This document shows positions 61,961 to 64,000 of a DNA stretch of 64,000 nucleotides, in pieces. The stretch spans positions 1 through 64,000 of the forward strand of contig JAISJQ010000053.1 in the NCBI GenBank assembly GCA_031261445.1, written 5' to 3'. The position numbers and the translations under genes were made by a program. Source of the DNA: Oscillospiraceae bacterium (GTDB lineage Bacteria > Bacillota > Clostridia > Oscillospirales > Acutalibacteraceae). The notes under the pieces were generated by a model that did no database searches, was not told where the DNA came from, and saw only the letters and a list, made by a program, of their open reading frames with translations. Position 1 is the first letter of the stretch. Each line of letters begins with the position of its first letter.

Positions 61961-61995
61961 GTGGGGTGGGCAAAGCACCATCCCACTTTTCTTTT
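61961..61995 (+). terminator. Terminator between galE and hflX
   Basis: GTGGGGTGG (61961-61969), an 8-base loop, CCATCCCAC (61978-61986), then TTTTCTTTT. It ends directly before the hflX ribosome site, so hflX either depends on read-through or on a promoter inside galE. Confidence 0.75.
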
Positions 61996-62008
61996 GAAAG
62001 GGGCGCAC

Positions 62009-63241
62009 ATGGAAGAAGCATTGGAACGCGCGATTCTGGTCAGCCTAGATTTGGGCTACTGGGACGTGGAGAGTGCGCTGGCGGAGCTGGAGGAGCTGGC
62101 ACGCACGGCCGGGGCTGAGGTGGTGGGGACACTGGTGCAAAAGCGCGAGAACCCCGACCGCGCCACCTGCATTGGTTCGGGCAAGCTGGAGGAGCTGAAG
62201 CTTCTGGCGGAAACGCTGGAGGCCGAACTCATTATCTTTGACACAGAGCTGACGCCCTCACAACTGCGCAATCTGGAAAAAGTCGTAGACACACGCGTGA
62301 TTGACCGCACGATGCTCATTTTAGACATCTTCGCTGGCCGCGCCAACTCCGCCGAGGGCAAGTTGCAGGTGGAGCTGGCGCAGCTACGCTATTCCCTGCC
62401 GCGCCTGACGGGCAAGGGCACGGAACTGAGCCGTTTGGGCGGCGGCATCGGCACGCGCGGCCCGGGCGAGAGCAAGCTGGAAAGCGACAAACGCCATATC
62501 CATCGCCGCATCAGTGCCCTAGCGAACGAGCTACAGGAGCTGACAGCGCGGCGCGGTCGCCTGCGTGCCCGCCGCCGCAAAGAGGGCGTGACCACCGTGG
62601 CCATCGTGGGCTACACCAACGCGGGCAAGTCCACCCTACTGAACCGGCTGACGGGCGCGGGCGTGCTGGCGGAGGACAAGCTTTTCGCCACCCTTGACCC
62701 CACCAGTCGTGCGCTCACGCTGGGCGACGGGCAAAAAGTGCTCTTGATCGACACCGTCGGGCTTATCCGCCGCCTGCCGCACCACTTGATTGAGGCCTTC
62801 CGCTCCACGCTGGAGGAGGCCGCCAGTGCCTCGCTGATTGTGCACCTGTGCGATGCCTCCAGCCCCGAACTGGACGAGCACATCCGCGTGACGAACGATT
62901 TGCTCGATTCGCTGGGCGCAGGGCTCACGCCGCGCCTGTGCGTGCTCAACAAGGCAGATATCGCCACGCTCCAGTGGGATTTGCCCCTGCCGGCGGACAC
63001 CGTGCACATCTCCGCGCTGACGGGCGACGGGCTGGACGAGCTCCTACAGGCCATCAGCGACAAGCTCCCGCCCACAAGGCGTTTGGCGCGGCTGTTGTTG
63101 CCATATGCGGACGGCTCTATCGCGGCCGCCCTGCGCCGGGACGGGATTGTGCAGACGGAGAAATACACGGAAGACGGGCTATATTTAGAAGTCGTGGCCG
63201 ACAGTGCCTTGCTGGAAATCGCGCGGGCGTATGAAATATAG
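62009..63241 (+). CDS. hflX: GTPase HflX
   Basis: A 410-residue ribosome-associated GTPase that splits stalled 70S ribosomes under stress. The N-terminal HflX domain includes LVQKRENPDRATCIGSGKLE and FDTELTPSQLRNLEKVVDTR; the linker has LSRLGGGIGTRGPGESKLES; the G domain shows G1 GYTNAGKST (from Gly201), G2 FATLDPTSR, G3 DTVGLIRRLP and G4 NKAD. The ATG follows AAAGGGG. A terminator hairpin lies immediately upstream, which may link expression to read-through from galE. Confidence 0.95.
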   Translation: MEEALERAILVSLDLGYWDVESALAELEELARTAGAEVVGTLVQKRENPDRATCIGSGKLEELKLLAETLEAELIIFDTELTPSQLRNLEKVVDTRVIDRTMLILDIFAGRANSAEGKLQVELAQLRYSLPRLTGKGTELSRLGGGIGTRGPGESKLESDKRHIHRRISALANELQELTARRGRLRARRRKEGVTTVAIVGYTNAGKSTLLNRLTGAGVLAEDKLFATLDPTSRALTLGDGQKVLLIDTVGLIRRLPHHLIEAFRSTLEEAASASLIVHLCDASSPELDEHIRVTNDLLDSLGAGLTPRLCVLNKADIATLQWDLPLPADTVHISALTGDGLDELLQAISDKLPPTRRLARLLLPYADGSIAAALRRDGIVQTEKYTEDGLYLEVVADSALLEIARAYEI

Positions 63242-63253
63242 CCGTACGCAAAG

Positions 63254-63292
63254 ATGCACCGTATTCACGCGTAATACAGTGCATTTTTCTTT
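63254..63292. terminator. Terminator between convergent hflX and a small membrane protein gene
   Basis: ATGCAC-C-GTATT and AATAC-A-GTGCAT pair around a CACGCG loop, followed by TTTTTCTTT on the plus strand; the AAAG on the other side may allow weaker function in the minus direction. Confidence 0.75.
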
Positions 63293-63299
63293 GTGTGCG

Positions 63300-63530
63300 T
63301 TACTCGGCGGCGGGGGACTCTTCTTCCGCTGGCGCGTCTTCGTTTGTCTCTTCGGGCTCTTCGTCGTCCGCAAAGCAGATGCAGGACAGGTAGTCTTCTT
63401 CCTCGTCCGCAAGGGCTTTTTTCTTTTGCAGCTGCTGGCTGATGAAGTAGTACGCAGCGGCGGCAACGCCCGCGATGGTGACGATGATGCCGACCCACTT
63501 GAGGACGATTTTCCAAGTTTCTTTTTGCAT
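63300..63530 (-). CDS. Small membrane protein with acidic tail (76 residues)
   Basis: ATG at 63530 behind AAAGGGAG encodes MQKETWKIVLKWVGIIVTIA, a single membrane span (about residues 8-30), a short KKK segment, a CIC pair (DYLSCICFADDEE) and a very acidic Glu-rich tail. The two cysteines close to the membrane could bind a metal or lipid. A promoter lies upstream. Not recognised; small single-span proteins of this kind with acidic ends are common in Clostridia but uncharacterised. Confidence 0.75.
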   Translation of the reverse strand: MQKETWKIVLKWVGIIVTIAGVAAAAYYFISQQLQKKKALADEEEDYLSCICFADDEEPEETNEDAPAEEESPAAE

Positions 63531-63560
63531 GATAGACACTCCCTTTCGCGTTCTGTTTAT

Positions 63561-63590
63561 ATCATACCACAAATACAGCGAAAAAGTCAA
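63561..63590 (-). promoter_or_regulatory. Promoter of the 76-residue membrane protein
   Basis: Minus-strand TTGACT (63590-63585), an 18-base spacer and TATGAT (63566-63561). Confidence 0.65.
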
Positions 63591-63599
63591 GCGGGCGCT

Positions 63600-63814
63600 T
63601 CGCGCAATGAACAATTAACAAAGAACAATGTAAAATTGTTGGGGTGGTCTGTAGGGGCGGCAATCTGCCGCCCGCGCTGGGGGAGACCTGTAGGGGCGAG
63701 GAATGAGGCGCGAGGGGCGAGGGAGCGCACGGAACGTTTTGCGCACGTCCCTCACGCCTGTATCCTCATTCCTCACGCCTCAATGCCCTCTGTCCTCTGA
63801 AATCTGTCTTCTGA
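63600..63814. repeat. Intergenic repeat cluster (families D, A, E, B)
   Basis: Family D words (63605-63645), a GTAGGGGCG copy with GCA/TGC inner stem (63650-63675), family E words on both sides of a unique core (63690-63782), and family B words ending exactly at the stop codon of the last gene. Confidence 0.8.
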
Positions 63815-64000
63815 CTACTTTACGTCAAACGTGCGCACAACCACTTTGTTGTCCGTGCTGGCGATTTGCTTGACGATGGCCTTCACGGGGGTGGTGTTAT
63901 CCACGAGCACGAACGCGCGGGTCACTTCGCGCTTGCCCTTGGGTTGGATGTCCTCGCTGATGGACGCGCCGTTAAAGCCCTCCACGTCCTTGAGCACAGC
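63815..64000 (-). CDS. C-terminal end of an unknown gene (cut by the right edge)
   Basis: The reading frame is open from the window edge to a TAG at 63815 (62 codons including the stop). The visible end, AVLKDVEGFNGASISEDIQP and TRAFVLVDNTTPVKAIVKQI followed by VVVRTFDVK, looks like a soluble beta-rich domain and is not recognised. An in-frame ATG/GTG near the edge could be read as a start, but no ribosome site is visible, so I treat it as partial. Family B repeat words begin directly at its stop. Confidence 0.5.
   Translation of the reverse strand, partial: AVLKDVEGFNGASISEDIQPKGKREVTRAFVLVDNTTPVKAIVKQIASTDNKVVVRTFDVK

Overview
The window is about 64 kb of GC-rich bacterial chromosome, most likely from an anaerobic Firmicutes of the class Clostridia, possibly a gut lineage related to Oscillospirales. 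The evidence is a one-piece pyruvate:ferredoxin oxidoreductase, an IorB subunit, a DnaD–DnaC-like helicase-loading pair, an L20-type leader before infC-rpmI-rplT, an ECF transporter S component, DUF3048 and DUF1538 proteins, strong AGGAGG ribosome sites, many TTG starts, and sigma-A promoters nearly always with a 17-base spacer. I saw no tRNA, rRNA, CRISPR array, prophage or insertion sequence with a transposase.

Layout. 1-5125 (-): the N-terminal 1708 codons of a giant secreted protein that runs off the left edge, behind a promoter with a perfect 20-bp palindrome. 5.8-9.6 kb: an SDR oxidoreductase, TruB and a GPH-type sugar symporter. 10.1-19.2 kb (+): a surface-polysaccharide region with UDP-glucose dehydrogenase, a hexapeptide acyltransferase, a 1099-residue multi-module glycosyltransferase, an ILEI-domain protein, an OatA-like O-acyltransferase and a MORN-repeat protein. 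19.2-21.6 kb: pyrC and aroC. 22.2-26.4 kb (-): mannosylglucose phosphorylase, phosphosugar mutase, ECF S component and a TatD-linked radical SAM protein, apparently one operon. 26.6-27.0 kb: a compact candidate type I toxin–antitoxin locus. 27.2-32.0 kb: nifJ and an acetate transporter behind a leader peptide and terminator. 32.0-36.6 kb: ligA, a YczE/YitT-like membrane protein and infC-rpmI-rplT. 36.8-43.6 kb (-): five tandem paralogues built as conserved head, two DUF11 domains, collagen repeats and a Cys-rich tail. 43.9-58.9 kb: an unknown protein, M18 aminopeptidase, IorB–GH32, two unknown proteins, DUF3048, PAP2–FolE, DUF1538–PII-like, DnaD-like–DnaC and a lipoprotein. 58.8-63.5 kb: a Phd/RelE toxin–antitoxin pair, prfA, galE, hflX and a small membrane protein. 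The right edge cuts an unknown gene.

The most distinctive feature is the intergenic DNA. At least six families of short degenerate repeats fill almost every gap. They are named here A (GTAGGGGCG...CGCCCCTAC hairpins with changing but self-complementary centres), B (GAGGACAGA purine/pyrimidine hairpins), C (CTAGAT words), D (AACAATTGT/TGAACAATG words), E (TGAGGCGTGAGG words) and F (CACTATTCACTATTAC words). Several begin exactly at a stop codon. In two places (the GH32 C-terminus and the DnaD-like linker) repeat sequence is translated.

Best candidates for something new are the stop-codon-associated repeat system, a degenerate GIY-YIG domain joined to a DnaD module through a repeat-derived linker, the five-gene DUF11–collagen–Cys array, and the convergent toxin/antisense RNA locus at 26.6-27.0 kb. 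Functions are read from motifs by eye; no database search was run.
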